From positions 4,339,024-4,403,023 of the forward strand of contig NC_084850.1 in the NCBI RefSeq assembly GCF_033115175.1: 64,000 bases of DNA. The letters run 5' to 3'. Positions within the stretch are counted from its first letter, which is position 1, and every line of letters begins with the position of its first letter. The translations under genes and the position numbers were made by a program. Below, one piece after another: positions 63,590 through 64,000 of the stretch. The stretch comes from Lepus europaeus. Its lineage: Eukaryota; Chordata; Mammalia; Lagomorpha; Leporidae. The notes below the pieces were generated by a model. It was not told the origin of the DNA. It saw only the letters and a program-made list of their open reading frames with translations, and did no database searches.

Positions 63590-63745
63590 GAAAAGAGATA
63601 GAGCAAGCTCTCCTCCACTTATTCGCTCCCCCAAGTGCCTACAATTGCCAGGGATGGGCCAGGCCAAAGGTAGGAGCTGGGAAACCCAATTTAAGTCTCT
63701 CTGTGTGTGGCAGGGACCCAAATACTTGAACCATCACTGCCCTGG
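63590..63745 (-). mobile_element. Old CSINE fragment
   Basis: The order 'ccccaagtgcctacaattgccagggatgggccaggcc', 'gtaggagctgggaaaccc', 'cagggacccaaatacttgaaccatcactg' matches a diverged minus-strand CSINE body. Head and tail are not clear. Confidence 0.65.
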
Positions 63746-64000
63746 CCCGCGGGGTAATCAACTAGGACATGAGGAGGGCAGACCTGAATGGAGAGACAAA
63801 CCAGACACGAGAAGGGAGACCAAGACAGTATTCTGATCAAGGTCTCACTTTCTTGGAGAAGGAGGCAGCTTATATAATACAAGGCAAGGATTGTAACAGT
63901 CGAGGGTAAGCAGGGGTCATCTTAGAACATAGTTTAAAGGAATAATTTCACAGGAATCAGTATCAATTTGACAAAGGGAGTTACAGCGAGGTCTTACAGC
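63746..64000. other. Intergenic DNA, nothing recognised
   Basis: No gene or clear repeat up to the window edge. Confidence 0.4.

Overview
The window looks like genomic DNA of a leporid lagomorph, most likely European rabbit (Oryctolagus cuniculus), from the X chromosome. More than thirty copies or fragments of the lagomorph-specific C repeat (CSINE) are present, together with rabbit-type LINE-1 3' ends. The two genes I recognise, an EOLA (CXorf40) gene and an HSFX3/HSFX4-type heat-shock-factor gene, both map to Xq28 in human. The species and chromosome are inferred from repeats and gene content; I could not run a database search.

Layout. Positions 1-45,200 are AT-rich and gene-free as far as I can see. 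They consist of CSINEs (many with clear target-site duplications, several nested), rabbit L1 insertions, old L1M, L2, MIR and MaLR relics, one solo-LTR-like element and long microsatellites. At about 45.2 kb the base composition changes. From 45.2 to 51.2 kb the DNA is GC-rich and nearly free of young repeats, with no convincing coding sequence. From 50.3 to 53 kb lies a large C-rich region and CpG island with many GC boxes, two CCGGAAGT (ETS-type) sites and a degenerate array of GTGCGTGA-like octamers. I infer that this is the EOLA promoter.

EOLA is on the + strand, with coding exons at 57,048-57,300 and 58,017-58,312. It encodes an ASCH-domain protein of 182 residues, 24 more than the human form as I remember it. 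The HSFX3/4-like gene is on the - strand, with coding exons at 62,085-61,597 and 61,236-60,661. It encodes an intact 354-residue protein with a heat-shock-factor DNA-binding domain split by one intron. The two genes are convergent, about 2 kb apart tail to tail, and a young CSINE and an older CSINE sit between them. Nothing suggests that they act in one pathway; their proximity probably reflects the conserved Xq28 neighbourhood.

I found no defence, mobile-gene or otherwise novel multi-gene system. The most interesting points are the C-terminal extensions of both proteins, the unusual CpG-island architecture, two recent tandem duplications, and a rich series of datable nested insertions.
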